DNA of 64,000 bases from Burkholderia metallica (GCF_902832845.1 NZ_CADFDB010000011.1:62001-126000), one strand, 5' to 3'. Numbered from the stretch's first letter, positions 36,024 through 45,220 are shown. Notes: generated by a model not told the origin, from the sequence alone. Made by a program: numbers and translations.

Positions 36024-36806
36024 ATGCACGAGTCATCCATCATCACCAACTCGAACGACGACCAGCTCGCCGCGCGCCGCGAACTGTTCGACCTGCTGCA
36101 CGCGTATCCCGCGACCCCCGAGGAACTGGAACGCTCGCTCGGCCTGTTCGTGCGCGGTTCGCTGCTCGCGCGGTTCCTGGCGACCTTCGAGGTGTATCAG
36201 AAGATCGTGCCGCTACCGGGCTCGATCCTCGATCTCGGCACATGGCGCGGGCAGACCGCGGTGCTGTGCGAGAACTTCCGCGCGATCCTCGAGCCGCTGA
36301 ACTTCCAGCGCCGCATTCACGCGTTCGATACGTTCACCGGCTACGCAGGCTTCTCCGAGGACGACTCGCGCGACCGCAAGCTGTTCTCCGACGGCACCTA
36401 TTCGGTGGCGAGCGGCTACGCGGACCTGCTGCGCAAGCTGCTGTCGCTGCACGAGCGCAACAACGCGATGGGCCACGTGAATGGCAAGCACCGCGTATGG
36501 GAAGGCGACTGCCGCGACACGTTGGCGGCGTTCGACGAAGCGCACCCGGGCGAGACGATCGCGCTTGCATGGTTCGACCTGAACGTGCCGGGCCCGACGG
36601 AGCAGGCGTTCGAAGCGGTGCTCCAGCGCCTGGTGCCGGGCGGCGTGGTCGCGGTGTGGCAACTGATGCGCGGCCATCAGGCCCCTGCGGAAGGCATGCA
36701 CTACCTGCACAAGGTGCTCGGCAAGTACCCCCACCAGATTCACCGGACGCAGGCGTATCCGTCGCTCTGCTACATGACGTTCCCCGAAGGCGGACAGGGG
36801 CGCTAA
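36024..36806 (+). CDS. TylF/MycF-like SAM-dependent methyltransferase
   Basis: A 260-residue class I methyltransferase. The SAM motif is ILDLGTWRGQTAVLCENF (68-85) and the acidic FDTFTGYAGFSEDDS at 101-115 is typical of macrocin-O-methyltransferase (TylF)-like enzymes that methylate sugar hydroxyls. A later LAWFDLNVPGPTEQAF and LVPGGVVAVWQL complete the fold. It probably methylates the sugar made by this cassette. The ATG at 36024 fits the family start; the stop overlaps the next ATG by one base (TAATG), indicating coupling. Confidence 0.78.
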   Translation: MHESSIITNSNDDQLAARRELFDLLHAYPATPEELERSLGLFVRGSLLARFLATFEVYQKIVPLPGSILDLGTWRGQTAVLCENFRAILEPLNFQRRIHAFDTFTGYAGFSEDDSRDRKLFSDGTYSVASGYADLLRKLLSLHERNNAMGHVNGKHRVWEGDCRDTLAAFDEAHPGETIALAWFDLNVPGPTEQAFEAVLQRLVPGGVVAVWQLMRGHQAPAEGMHYLHKVLGKYPHQIHRTQAYPSLCYMTFPEGGQGR

Positions 36807-38191
36807 TGAAGATCGCGATCCTCGGCAACGGCATTCTCGGGCTGATGACGGCCCGGGCATGGCAACGCGCGGACCCGACTGTCGAACTCGTGATCGTCGG
36901 CCCGGCACTGCGCCCGGGCTCGGCGACGCGCGCGGCGGCGGCGATGCTCAACTCATTCACCGAACTCGAAGGCGACTCGCTCGGCACGCCGCTCGACCGC
37001 TTCAAGTTCGAGCTGAGCCGCGCGGCGACCGCGGCCTGGCCGGGCGTATTTGCCGAGATCTGCACGCCGGCGCGCGAGGTCGCCCACGGGTTCGGCACGT
37101 ACGTGCTCAACAACGCGGCGACCGACGCGCTCGACGACGAGAACTTCGCGGCTGTGAAGCGCTTCTGTCGTGAATTCGAGGAACCCTGCGAGGCGGTCGA
37201 TCCGTCAAGCATCCCGAACTATCACCCCGACCCGCGCTATCGCGCGTTGAACGCGCTCTACCTGAAGCGTGAGGGCTGGGTCAACCCGAAGCAGTTTCTC
37301 GACGCGCTGACGGCATCCGTCGCGCAGACGGGCAACACGACGCTCGTCGACGCCCAGGTCGAGCGGCTCGACATCGCCGGCGGGCGCGTCGTCGCGGCGC
37401 GGCTCTCCGACGGCAGCACGCTCGACGCGGACCGCTTCGTCCTGTGCAATGGCGCGAACCTCGGCCAGCTGCTGCGCGCGAGCGCGCCCGAGCTGCCGGT
37501 ACAGCGGCTGTTCTACGGCATCGGCATTTCGATCGAGCTGCAGAGCGCGGAAAACGTGCACACGCACTGCATCCGCACCACCAACCGCGGCCTCGCATGC
37601 GGCGTCTATTCGGCGCCGTACGGGCCGGACCGCACGCTGATCGGCGCCAGCAACTACATCAGCCCGGTGCCGATCGATCACGGCCACGTCGGCAGCGCGT
37701 ACTCGCTGCTGAAAGCGGCAATGGACCAGATCAACAGCAAGTTCTACCGCGCGAACCTCGTCAACGTGAACGTCGGCTGGCGGCCCATGACGTCCGACCT
37801 GTATCCGCTGTTCGGCGAAACCAGCGTGCGGGACCTGTGGATCCTCGGCGGCACCAAGCGGGACGGCTTCCACCTGTCGCCGGTGCTGTGCCGCGACCTC
37901 GTCGCCGCGATGCGCGGCGAGCCGATCGACCCGCGTTACGCGGCGCTTGCGCCCGAGCGGCCGCTGATCCGCAACATGTCGCGCGAGGCCGCGATCGCGA
38001 AGACCGTGCGGCACCAGCTCAACGCTGCGTACCAGCACGACTTCGAGCCGGCGAGGAACCGCATGGTCGAGCAGTTGCAGCGCTCGATGCGCACGGACCT
38101 CGAAGCGCTGCACGACCGGATCGGCGCGACCGACTGGGGCATTCCGCCCGAGCTGGTCGACATGTACCGGTACGGCCACATCCCGGCATGA
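36806..38191 (+). CDS. DAO-type FAD-dependent oxidoreductase
   Basis: A 461-residue protein. The N-terminal dinucleotide motif MKIAILGNGILGLMTARAW binds FAD. Later segments (DRFVLCNGANLGQLL, then WRPMTSDLYPLFGETSVRDL and WILGGTKRDGFHLSPVLCRD) follow the D-amino-acid-oxidase/glycine oxidase fold. The GGTKRDGFHLSP segment corresponds to the FAD-contacting C-terminal motif. It may oxidise an amine or amino-sugar intermediate; substrate unknown. It is coupled to both neighbours (TAATG before, ATGA after), so it belongs to the same operon. Confidence 0.82.
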   Translation: MKIAILGNGILGLMTARAWQRADPTVELVIVGPALRPGSATRAAAAMLNSFTELEGDSLGTPLDRFKFELSRAATAAWPGVFAEICTPAREVAHGFGTYVLNNAATDALDDENFAAVKRFCREFEEPCEAVDPSSIPNYHPDPRYRALNALYLKREGWVNPKQFLDALTASVAQTGNTTLVDAQVERLDIAGGRVVAARLSDGSTLDADRFVLCNGANLGQLLRASAPELPVQRLFYGIGISIELQSAENVHTHCIRTTNRGLACGVYSAPYGPDRTLIGASNYISPVPIDHGHVGSAYSLLKAAMDQINSKFYRANLVNVNVGWRPMTSDLYPLFGETSVRDLWILGGTKRDGFHLSPVLCRDLVAAMRGEPIDPRYAALAPERPLIRNMSREAAIAKTVRHQLNAAYQHDFEPARNRMVEQLQRSMRTDLEALHDRIGATDWGIPPELVDMYRYGHIPA

Positions 38192-38910
38192 GCGGCACGC
38201 CCATGGAAGCGGTTGCGAAGCGGGTGGCGATCGTCCAGTCGAACTACATCCCGTGGAAGGGCTATTTCGACCTGATCGCCGCCAGCGACGAATTCATCCT
38301 GTACGACGACGCGCAGTACACGCGCCGCGACTGGCGCAACCGCAACCAGATCAAGACGCCGCAGGGCGTGCAATGGCTGAGCGTGCCGGTGAAGGTGAAG
38401 GGCAAGTATCTCCAGACGATTCGCGAAACCGAGATCGACGGCGACGACTGGGCGCCGCAGCACTGGAAGCGGCTGCAGCAGAACTACGCGCGCGCGCCGC
38501 ACTTCGCGGGCTATGCGGACGCGCTTGAAGCGCTCTATCTCGGCCGCCGCTACGACACGCTCAGCGAGCTGAACCGCGCGCTGCTGATGTGGATCAACCA
38601 GCAGTTGGGAATCGACACGCGCATCTCGTCGTCGTCGGACTACACGCTGAACGGCGACCGCACCGAGAAGCTGTTGAACCTGTGCATGCAGGCGGGCGCG
38701 ACCGAGTACCTGTCCGGCCCGTCCGCCCGCTGCTACCTGGACGAGAACCTGTTCGCGGACGCGAACATCGCGGTGCGCTGGTTCGACTACCCCGCCTATC
38801 CCGAGTACCCGCAGCAGTGGGGCGACTTCGTGCATGGCGTCACCGTGCTCGACGTGTTGTTCAACTGCGGCCCCGACGCTCGCGAGTACGCGCTCTGTCG
38901 GGGCGCGTGA
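38188..38910 (+). CDS. WbqC family protein
   Basis: A 240-residue member of the WbqC family, common in O-antigen and surface sugar gene clusters. It opens VAIVQSNYIPWKGYFDLIAA and continues DEFILYDDAQYTRRDWRNRN, IKTPQGVQWLSVPV, and ends around FVHGVTVLDVLFNCGPDA. Biochemical function is not established for most members; some are proposed to act in amino-sugar modification. It starts inside the oxidoreductase stop (ATGA). A 140-base gap to the next gene holds only a doubtful 25-codon frame. Confidence 0.88.
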   Translation: MSGTPMEAVAKRVAIVQSNYIPWKGYFDLIAASDEFILYDDAQYTRRDWRNRNQIKTPQGVQWLSVPVKVKGKYLQTIRETEIDGDDWAPQHWKRLQQNYARAPHFAGYADALEALYLGRRYDTLSELNRALLMWINQQLGIDTRISSSSDYTLNGDRTEKLLNLCMQAGATEYLSGPSARCYLDENLFADANIAVRWFDYPAYPEYPQQWGDFVHGVTVLDVLFNCGPDAREYALCRGA

Positions 38911-39050
38911 CATGTGCCGATGAACGCATCCCGTCACGCAAGCCTGCACGACGACGGCCCTGCGCGCTCGCGCGGCGCCGTCCGGCAGGACGCCTGAACG
39001 GCGCCGCGCCCGCGCCGCCGATCGTCCGTCACTTTACGAGGAGCCTGACC

Positions 39051-40208
39051 ATGTTCGGCCCACCCAACCTCGACTGCATTCCGTTCGGCCGCCCGTTCGT
39101 GGTCGGCAAGGAGCTCTACTACATCGCGAAAGCGGTCGAGCAGGGCGGCCTGGCCGGCGACCAGGCGTTTACGAAGCTCTGCCACCGCTGGCTGGAAGCG
39201 CGCATCGGCTGTCAGCGCGCGCTGCTCACGCACTCGTGCACGGCCGCGCTCGAGATGGCCGCGATCCTCGCCGACGTGCAGCCCGGCGACGAAGTGATCA
39301 TGCCGTCCTACACGTTCGTGTCGACCGCCAACGCGTTCGTGCTGCGCGGCGCGACGCCGGTGTTCGTCGACATCCGCCGCGACACGCTGAATCTTGACGA
39401 GATGCAGATCGCCGCCGCGATCACCAAGCGCACGCGCGCGATCGTGCCGGTGCACTACGCGGGCGTCGCCTGCGACATGGACGTGATCGGGCAGCTCGCG
39501 GCGGACCACGACCTGTGGGTGATCGAGGACGCCGCCCAGGCGCTGCAGTCGACGTGGAACGGCAAGCCGCTCGGCAGCTTCGGCCACCTCGCGTGCCTCA
39601 GCTTCCACGAGACCAAGAACGTGATCTCGGGCGAAGGCGGCGCGCTGCTGGTCAACGACCCGCGCCTCGTCGAGCGCGCGGAGATCATCCGCGAGAAGGG
39701 CACCAACCGCAGTCAGTTCTTCCGCGGGCAGGTGGACAAGTACACCTGGGTCGACGTCGGCTCGTCGTTCCTGCCGGGCGAGCTGATCGCCGCGTTCCTG
39801 TACGCGCAGTTCGAACATGCGGACGTGATCACCGCGCAGCGGCGCGCGACCGTGCAGCGCTACCAGGACGCGCTGCAGCCGCTGCACGCGGACCAGCTGA
39901 TCGAGCTGCCAGCGATTTCGCTCGCCGAGCGCGGCAACGGCCACATGTTCTATTTCCTCGCACGCGACCTCGCCGAACGCACCGAGCTGCTGCAGCAGAT
40001 CCGCGCAGTGGGCGTGAACGCGGTGTTCCACTACGTGCCGCTGCACAGTTCGCCGGCCGGCCAGCGCTACGGGCGCTGCGGGTCCGACATGGCGGTGACG
40101 GACCTCGTCGCCGACCGGCTCGTCCGGCTGCCGCTGTACCACGACATGACCGAAGCCGAACAGGATCGCATCCTCGACGTGGTCTTCGATTTCTACCGCA
40201 CCCGATAA
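39051..40208 (+). CDS. DegT/WecE-type sugar aminotransferase
   Basis: A 385-residue PLP-dependent aminotransferase of the DegT/DnrJ/EryC1/StrS family. It closely resembles WecE (dTDP-4-amino-4,6-dideoxygalactose transaminase): GKELYYIAKAVEQGGLAGDQ near the start, LLTHSCTAALEMAAILADV, WVIEDAAQAL with the PLP-binding Asp160, and the Schiff-base Lys189 in SFHETKNVISGEGGALL. It should convert a dTDP-4-keto-6-deoxy sugar to a 4-amino-4,6-dideoxy sugar. That agrees with the 4-amino-4,6-dideoxyglucose reported on B. cenocepacia flagellin, although the epimer cannot be told here. GAGGAG lies seven bases before the ATG. Confidence 0.9.
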   Translation: MFGPPNLDCIPFGRPFVVGKELYYIAKAVEQGGLAGDQAFTKLCHRWLEARIGCQRALLTHSCTAALEMAAILADVQPGDEVIMPSYTFVSTANAFVLRGATPVFVDIRRDTLNLDEMQIAAAITKRTRAIVPVHYAGVACDMDVIGQLAADHDLWVIEDAAQALQSTWNGKPLGSFGHLACLSFHETKNVISGEGGALLVNDPRLVERAEIIREKGTNRSQFFRGQVDKYTWVDVGSSFLPGELIAAFLYAQFEHADVITAQRRATVQRYQDALQPLHADQLIELPAISLAERGNGHMFYFLARDLAERTELLQQIRAVGVNAVFHYVPLHSSPAGQRYGRCGSDMAVTDLVADRLVRLPLYHDMTEAEQDRILDVVFDFYRTR

Positions 40209-40210
40209 CG

Positions 40211-43200
40211 ATGACGATTCCCAAACCTGGCCTGGCGCACGGCGGTTCGCGCATCTTTACGCGACTCGACCACCCGTACTACATATTCGCGCCGAATTTC
40301 CGGCAAACCTCCGGCGGGATCCGCGCGATGCACTACCTGTGCCACGCGCTGAACCTGCTCGGCCACGAAGCGTACGTCTACACGCAGGTCGTGCATCCCG
40401 ACCTGCGCACGCCGCCGCTGACCAACGACATCGTGCAGGCGCACGCCCGCGCGAATCGCAGCCCGATCGTCGTCTACCCGGACGTCGTCACCGGCAATCC
40501 GTTCAACGCGCGCTGCGTCGTGCGCTACCTGCTGGCCGAGCCCGGCCGCATCAACGGCGAACCGATCACCCTGCAGCCGGACGACCTCATCTTCACGTTC
40601 GGGCCGTCGCTGGTGCCCGAAGAATGGAAGGCGGACATGTTGCGCATGCCGCTGGTCGACACGCGCATCTTCAACAGCGACGGTGTCGACGACGCCCGCC
40701 GCAACGGCACGGCCGTCTTCATCAATCGCCATCTGCGGCGCGGCGGCACGCTGCATCCGGTCACCGCCGATTCGATCGAAATCTCGACCCGCGTGCCGGA
40801 ACGCTCGGCGCAGGAACTCGCGGCGCTGTTCCGACAGGTCGAGTGCGTGTACACGTACGAATGGTCCACCGCCGTGTTCGAAGCGCTGCTGTGCGGCTGC
40901 CCGGTCGTGTGCATCATGAATGACGCGTCGCTGCCGGAGCCGTTCCGGTGGGTGATGGACGGCAAGGGCATTGCGTGGGGGCTCGACGAACACGAGATCG
41001 CCCACGCGAAGGCCACCGTTCACGAAGCGCGCAGCGTCTACCTGAAGGAAGAGGAGACGTTCTGGCAGCAGTTGCGGAACTTCGTCGAGCGGACTCAGGC
41101 CCACGCGGACAAGCTGGATGCGCAGGCTGTCGCGACGGGCGCCGCCGCCCAGGGACAGCCCGCGTCCGCGCCGCGCTCGTGCATCGCGGTCGTCACCGCC
41201 GAACCGGCCGGCCACGCGCGTGCCAGCCTGCGCTTCGCGCAGCCGTTCGCGCGGCTGGACCGCGAATGGGCGCTGACTTTCCCTGTCACGCCAGCCGGTA
41301 TCGATCCCGACGCGCTGCAGCGCGCGGACCTGATCGTGCTGCAGGGCGACACGCCGGGCCTGCTGTCCGCCGCCACGCTGGAGCACCTGTTCTCGCTCGG
41401 CAAGCCGGTCGTCCTCGACATCGACGTGCCGCTCGACACGCTGCTCGCCGACCTCCCCGGCGCGGCCGACAACGCGCGCCGCAAGGCGGGCATCCGCAGC
41501 GCCGTGCAGCGCGCGCATGCGCTCGTCGTGCCGTCGGAAGCGCTGGTGCGGCAGTACCGTCATGTCAACGCAGCGGTCCACGTGCTGCCGACCGGCGTCG
41601 ATCTCGAGCGTCTGCACCGCACGGCCCCCGGCGTGCGCGACCACGTGAACCTCGCGGTTTCCGGCACCGGTCTCGACGGCGCGCGTCTCGAGCAGGTCCG
41701 CCACGCGCTGGCCGAGCTCCGCCGCCGGTTTCCGGGGAAGCTCCGGGTGTCGTTCGTCGGCGCGGCGCTGCCGGCCGGCTGGGACCGCGAACCGGACGTC
41801 ACGCTGATCGCGCAGCCTGCCCCTTACGACAGCTACGCCGACGCGCTGAAGCGCGCGGACCTCGACATCGCGCTGGTCGCGGCACCGGTCACGTTGCACG
41901 ACGATGCGCCGCCGCGCACATGGCTCGAATGCTCGGCGGCCGGCGCGGCCACGGTGCTCGTCGCCACGCCGGCGGAAGGCTGCTCGGTCGTCCACGGCCT
42001 CACGGGCTGGCTCGTCGCCGACGCCGCCGACGCGTGGGTCGACGCGATCGCGCACCTGATCGAGCATCCGCAAACCCGCGCGCAACTCGCCGCGGCCGCG
42101 CAGGATGCGATCCGCGCGCAGCACGACATCGGCCGCAACGCCGCGCGCCACGGTGCGCTGTACGCGCGGCTGCTGGCGGAGAACCGGACGCTGGCGCCCG
42201 TCGCCGCGACTGCGGACACCGCACCGCGCCGCAAGCGCCTGATCGTGTATTCGATCGATCCGGACGCATGCGCGTCGTCGCGAATTCGCCTCACGCTGCC
42301 CTTCGGTCTGCTGAACGACGAATGGGAACTCGTCCCGGGCATCCGGGACGGCCAGATCGACAGCAGCGTGCTGGCCACGGCCGACGCCATCCTGCTGCAC
42401 CGGCTGACGCCCGGCCTGCTGACGGGCAACGACCTGTACACGATCTTCAAGCATGAAAAGCCGGTGATCTACGAGACCGACGACCTGCTGACCGACCTGC
42501 CGCCCGCACATCCGCTCGCCGCGCAAGGCGGGATGGCCCGCGCGGGGATCGAGCTCATGCTGCGCAACGCAGACGCCGTGATCGTATCCACGCCGTTCAT
42601 CGCCAGCCGCTACCGGCTGTCGCACCCGCGCGTTCACGTGCTGCCCGACAGCGTGGACTTCGACCGGTTCTACCGCCCCGTGACGGCGCGCGGCGGCGAC
42701 TGCGTGACGATCGGCATCGCCGGCGCGTCGCTGCGCGCCGACAACTTCGCGCTCGTCGACGCGGCGCTGCAGGCGATCTGCGCGCGCCATCCCGGCAAGG
42801 TCAGGGTGAGTTTCGTCGGCGCGGACGTCCCGCCGGGCTGGGCCGGCCATCCGGCCGCCGGGTGCGAGCCCGAGCTTCACGACTACGACGCGCACGCACA
42901 ACGCCTGCCGGAACGGCGCTGGGACATCGCGCTGCTGCCGCTCGCCGACCACGACTACAACGCCGGCACGAGCACGATCCAGTGGCAGGAATACGCGGCG
43001 GCCGGCATCCCCTCGATCGTCAGCGACCGGCCAGCCTATCGCTTCGCGCTGCACGACGGCTGCGACGGCCTGCTGGTCCCGGATGCGCCGCAGGCCTGGG
43101 TCGACGCGCTCGACCGGCTGATCGCGAACCCGGCGCTGCGCCGCGGGCTCGCGCGCACGGCGCAGGCGAAGGTCCGCAAGCATCACGCGCTGCAGCAGGC

Positions 43201-43579
43201 GCTGCCGCGCTATCGCCATGTGTATCAGCAGTGCATCGACAAAGGCGCTGTCGGCAACCAGCCCGGCCGGCCGGATGCGCCGATCCCCGGCGCGCTGATC
43301 CTGGACGCCGAGGGCGACCTCGACAAGGTCCGGCTGAGCCTGCAGGAAATCGCAAGGCGGCCGGAACAGGATCTGCTGGCGGTCGTGCTGACCACGTCGC
43401 AGGCACCGCTGCCCGAATGGACCGACACGGTGCGCTACCTGCACGCGCCCGCTCACGAGTACACGGCCACCGTCGAGCAGCTCTGCGCACTGCCGGCGTT
43501 CGACTGGACGCTGATCGTCGAGGCGGGCGACGGGCGTGCTGCGCAGGCACGAACGCCCGCCGATGCCGCGATCGCGTAG
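40211..43579 (+). CDS. Multi-module glycosyltransferase (1122 residues)
   Basis: A 1122-residue protein made of three glycosyltransferase-like parts. Part 1 (about 1-310) begins HPYYIFAPNFRQTSGGIRAM and includes the acidic TYEWSTAVFEALLCGCPVV. Parts 2 (about 322-660) and 3 (about 674-1015) are clearly related: both carry a TPGLL-x-LF/IF-KPV segment, VHVLP before a VD, GK(L/V)RVSFVGA and WVDA at the end. Part 3 keeps a GT-B-like donor region (STIQWQEYAAAGIPSIVSDR), whereas part 2 is weaker there and may be inactive. About 100 residues follow. It starts two bases after the aminotransferase. Probably it builds the surface or flagellar glycan; exact linkage unknown. Confidence 0.85.
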   Translation: MTIPKPGLAHGGSRIFTRLDHPYYIFAPNFRQTSGGIRAMHYLCHALNLLGHEAYVYTQVVHPDLRTPPLTNDIVQAHARANRSPIVVYPDVVTGNPFNARCVVRYLLAEPGRINGEPITLQPDDLIFTFGPSLVPEEWKADMLRMPLVDTRIFNSDGVDDARRNGTAVFINRHLRRGGTLHPVTADSIEISTRVPERSAQELAALFRQVECVYTYEWSTAVFEALLCGCPVVCIMNDASLPEPFRWVMDGKGIAWGLDEHEIAHAKATVHEARSVYLKEEETFWQQLRNFVERTQAHADKLDAQAVATGAAAQGQPASAPRSCIAVVTAEPAGHARASLRFAQPFARLDREWALTFPVTPAGIDPDALQRADLIVLQGDTPGLLSAATLEHLFSLGKPVVLDIDVPLDTLLADLPGAADNARRKAGIRSAVQRAHALVVPSEALVRQYRHVNAAVHVLPTGVDLERLHRTAPGVRDHVNLAVSGTGLDGARLEQVRHALAELRRRFPGKLRVSFVGAALPAGWDREPDVTLIAQPAPYDSYADALKRADLDIALVAAPVTLHDDAPPRTWLECSAAGAATVLVATPAEGCSVVHGLTGWLVADAADAWVDAIAHLIEHPQTRAQLAAAAQDAIRAQHDIGRNAARHGALYARLLAENRTLAPVAATADTAPRRKRLIVYSIDPDACASSRIRLTLPFGLLNDEWELVPGIRDGQIDSSVLATADAILLHRLTPGLLTGNDLYTIFKHEKPVIYETDDLLTDLPPAHPLAAQGGMARAGIELMLRNADAVIVSTPFIASRYRLSHPRVHVLPDSVDFDRFYRPVTARGGDCVTIGIAGASLRADNFALVDAALQAICARHPGKVRVSFVGADVPPGWAGHPAAGCEPELHDYDAHAQRLPERRWDIALLPLADHDYNAGTSTIQWQEYAAAGIPSIVSDRPAYRFALHDGCDGLLVPDAPQAWVDALDRLIANPALRRGLARTAQAKVRKHHALQQALPRYRHVYQQCIDKGAVGNQPGRPDAPIPGALILDAEGDLDKVRLSLQEIARRPEQDLLAVVLTTSQAPLPEWTDTVRYLHAPAHEYTATVEQLCALPAFDWTLIVEAGDGRAAQARTPADAAIA

Positions 43580-43648
43580 TTCGGCGCGCGCCGTGCCGCT
43601 TGCCTGACGCTGGCGGCCGGCGCGCTATCCTGGCAGCGCGCCCTTTGC

Positions 43649-45220
43649 TCAGTTGCTCGAACAGCCGCCGCAACTGCTCGAGCTGCATGAGCTCGACGAA
43701 CTGCACGAACTCGACGCTCCGCACGAACTCGAACTGCTGCTGTCCCCGGCGCCCGAGTCGGACGAACCGCTCGACCCGCCGGTTTTCACGGCGACGGGCG
43801 GCGGCGCCATCAGCACTGTCGAATGCGCGGCCCACACGGTGCCGGCGAGCGCGCCGGCGCCGAACAGCGCGGCCGTCCACAAGAGCCCGTCCGGAGTCGC
43901 GCACTCGCCCCGGCGTTCGTCGCGGTGCGCGCCGAGCGCCGCCTCGCCGCCGCGCGTCATGCCGCCGCGCCCCAAGCCGGGCAGGCGTCCGACCATGAAG
44001 TGGTACGCGACCATGAACGCCGTCATGAAAATCATCAGCAGCAGCACCGGCCGGCCGCGGGACAGGCCGACCGCGAGCTTCGCCGCGCCCGCGCCGAGCA
44101 CGAGCAGCAGGATTGCGCGCGCGGCCATCCGCGTCGCCCGCATTTCGCCCGGCGCCCAGAGCCAGCCTTTGCGCTGCAACGCTGCGGCACAGTCGGCTTC
44201 GCGCCACGCGAGACGCTGACGAAACGCGTGGCAGCTCGTCTCGCCGCCGGGTTGCCTCTTCAGCCATTCCCAATCGGCGCCATAAGCGCCTGCGTGTCGC
44301 GGATCGTCGATCCGCACCCGCGCGCCGTGAACCTTGCTCATCCGCAGCTCGATCGCACCGGCATGCGCGAGCGACAGCATCGCGACCTGCGCCATGCGCG
44401 CACCGCCGCCCGCGAGATACGCCGCTTCCTCCGCGCTCAGGTCGGGCGACGATTCGGGGGCGCGCGCTCCCCACGTGCGGTGGCGGTATTCGATCCACTG
44501 CAGGCCGGCGATCAGCAGCAGCGCGGCGATGCAGAGCGGCACGTAGAACAACCCGAGAAAGTCAGGCCCCGAGAAGTCCAGCACGTTGAAATCGCTCGCG
44601 CTCGCGCAGGTCGCCGCGACGCTGATCGCCACCGTCGGCCACGCGAACTTCGCGAAGCGCCGCCAGCGTCGCGGGCGCGCGGCGGGCTCGCTCGACGGGC
44701 CGTCGCGCAGTTCTGCGCGCTGCATCGGGGCGTCGGCGGGCACGGCCGGCTCGGCCACGGGGCGCGGCCAGATCGCTTCGGGCGGCTCGCAGCCGAACAG
44801 CCTGCGGTAGCTGTCGAGCGTCTGCCGGTAGTGCCGCGCGTACTGCGCGGCCTCGTCGGGCGCGCCCGCGCCCGGCACGTGATGCAGCGGCGCGCGCAGC
44901 ACGTCGGCGCAGAACACGTCCCAGTATTCGCGCGTGTATTGCAGGTGCAGGTGCCAGGCGGCATCGACCGCGACCGACGGCGTGACCGGGTGCCCGGCCG
45001 CCTGCGCGAGAAACGCGAAGCGCTTGTATTCGTCGATCACCGCCAGCGCGTGCACATGCGACCAGCCTTCGGCTTCGGCAAGGCGCCGGCTGTACGGCAG
45101 CGGCGCGTTCGGGTCGTCGGGGGAATACGCGTGCAGACGCGCGAGCAGCGCCTGCCGCGCATCGTTATCGTTCGGCGCGCGGACATCGACCGCGGTCGAC
45201 GTAGACGGAATGGCAGCCAT
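43649..45220 (-). CDS. TIGR04222 domain membrane protein with GRDP-like N-terminus
   Basis: A 523-residue membrane protein that matches the TIGR04222 pattern. Residues about 20-150 resemble the GRDP-like domain (VTPSVAVDAAWHLHLQYTRE, YWDVFCADVLRAPLHHVPG). After several membrane segments and the ARMAQVAMLSLAHAGAIELR region the chain ends in a remarkable Ser/Cys/Gly tail of about 40 residues (SSSSSSCGASSSCSSSSSC and on). Function unknown; the tail could bind metal or form disulphides. The start at 45220 fits the family; the ribosome site is weak, so the N-terminus is less certain. Confidence 0.75.
   Translation of the reverse strand: MAAIPSTSTAVDVRAPNDNDARQALLARLHAYSPDDPNAPLPYSRRLAEAEGWSHVHALAVIDEYKRFAFLAQAAGHPVTPSVAVDAAWHLHLQYTREYWDVFCADVLRAPLHHVPGAGAPDEAAQYARHYRQTLDSYRRLFGCEPPEAIWPRPVAEPAVPADAPMQRAELRDGPSSEPAARPRRWRRFAKFAWPTVAISVAATCASASDFNVLDFSGPDFLGLFYVPLCIAALLLIAGLQWIEYRHRTWGARAPESSPDLSAEEAAYLAGGGARMAQVAMLSLAHAGAIELRMSKVHGARVRIDDPRHAGAYGADWEWLKRQPGGETSCHAFRQRLAWREADCAAALQRKGWLWAPGEMRATRMAARAILLLVLGAGAAKLAVGLSRGRPVLLLMIFMTAFMVAYHFMVGRLPGLGRGGMTRGGEAALGAHRDERRGECATPDGLLWTAALFGAGALAGTVWAAHSTVLMAPPPVAVKTGGSSGSSDSGAGDSSSSSSCGASSSCSSSSSCSSSSCGGCSSN

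Noticed and set aside
38920-38997. A 25-codon plus-strand frame in the gap between wbqC and the aminotransferase.
   Set aside because: Too short, no ribosome site and no protein-like pattern that I could defend.
40193-43456. A 1087-residue minus-strand frame opposite the large glycosyltransferase.
   Set aside because: Shadow composition, no motifs. The plus-strand reading has clear glycosyltransferase features.
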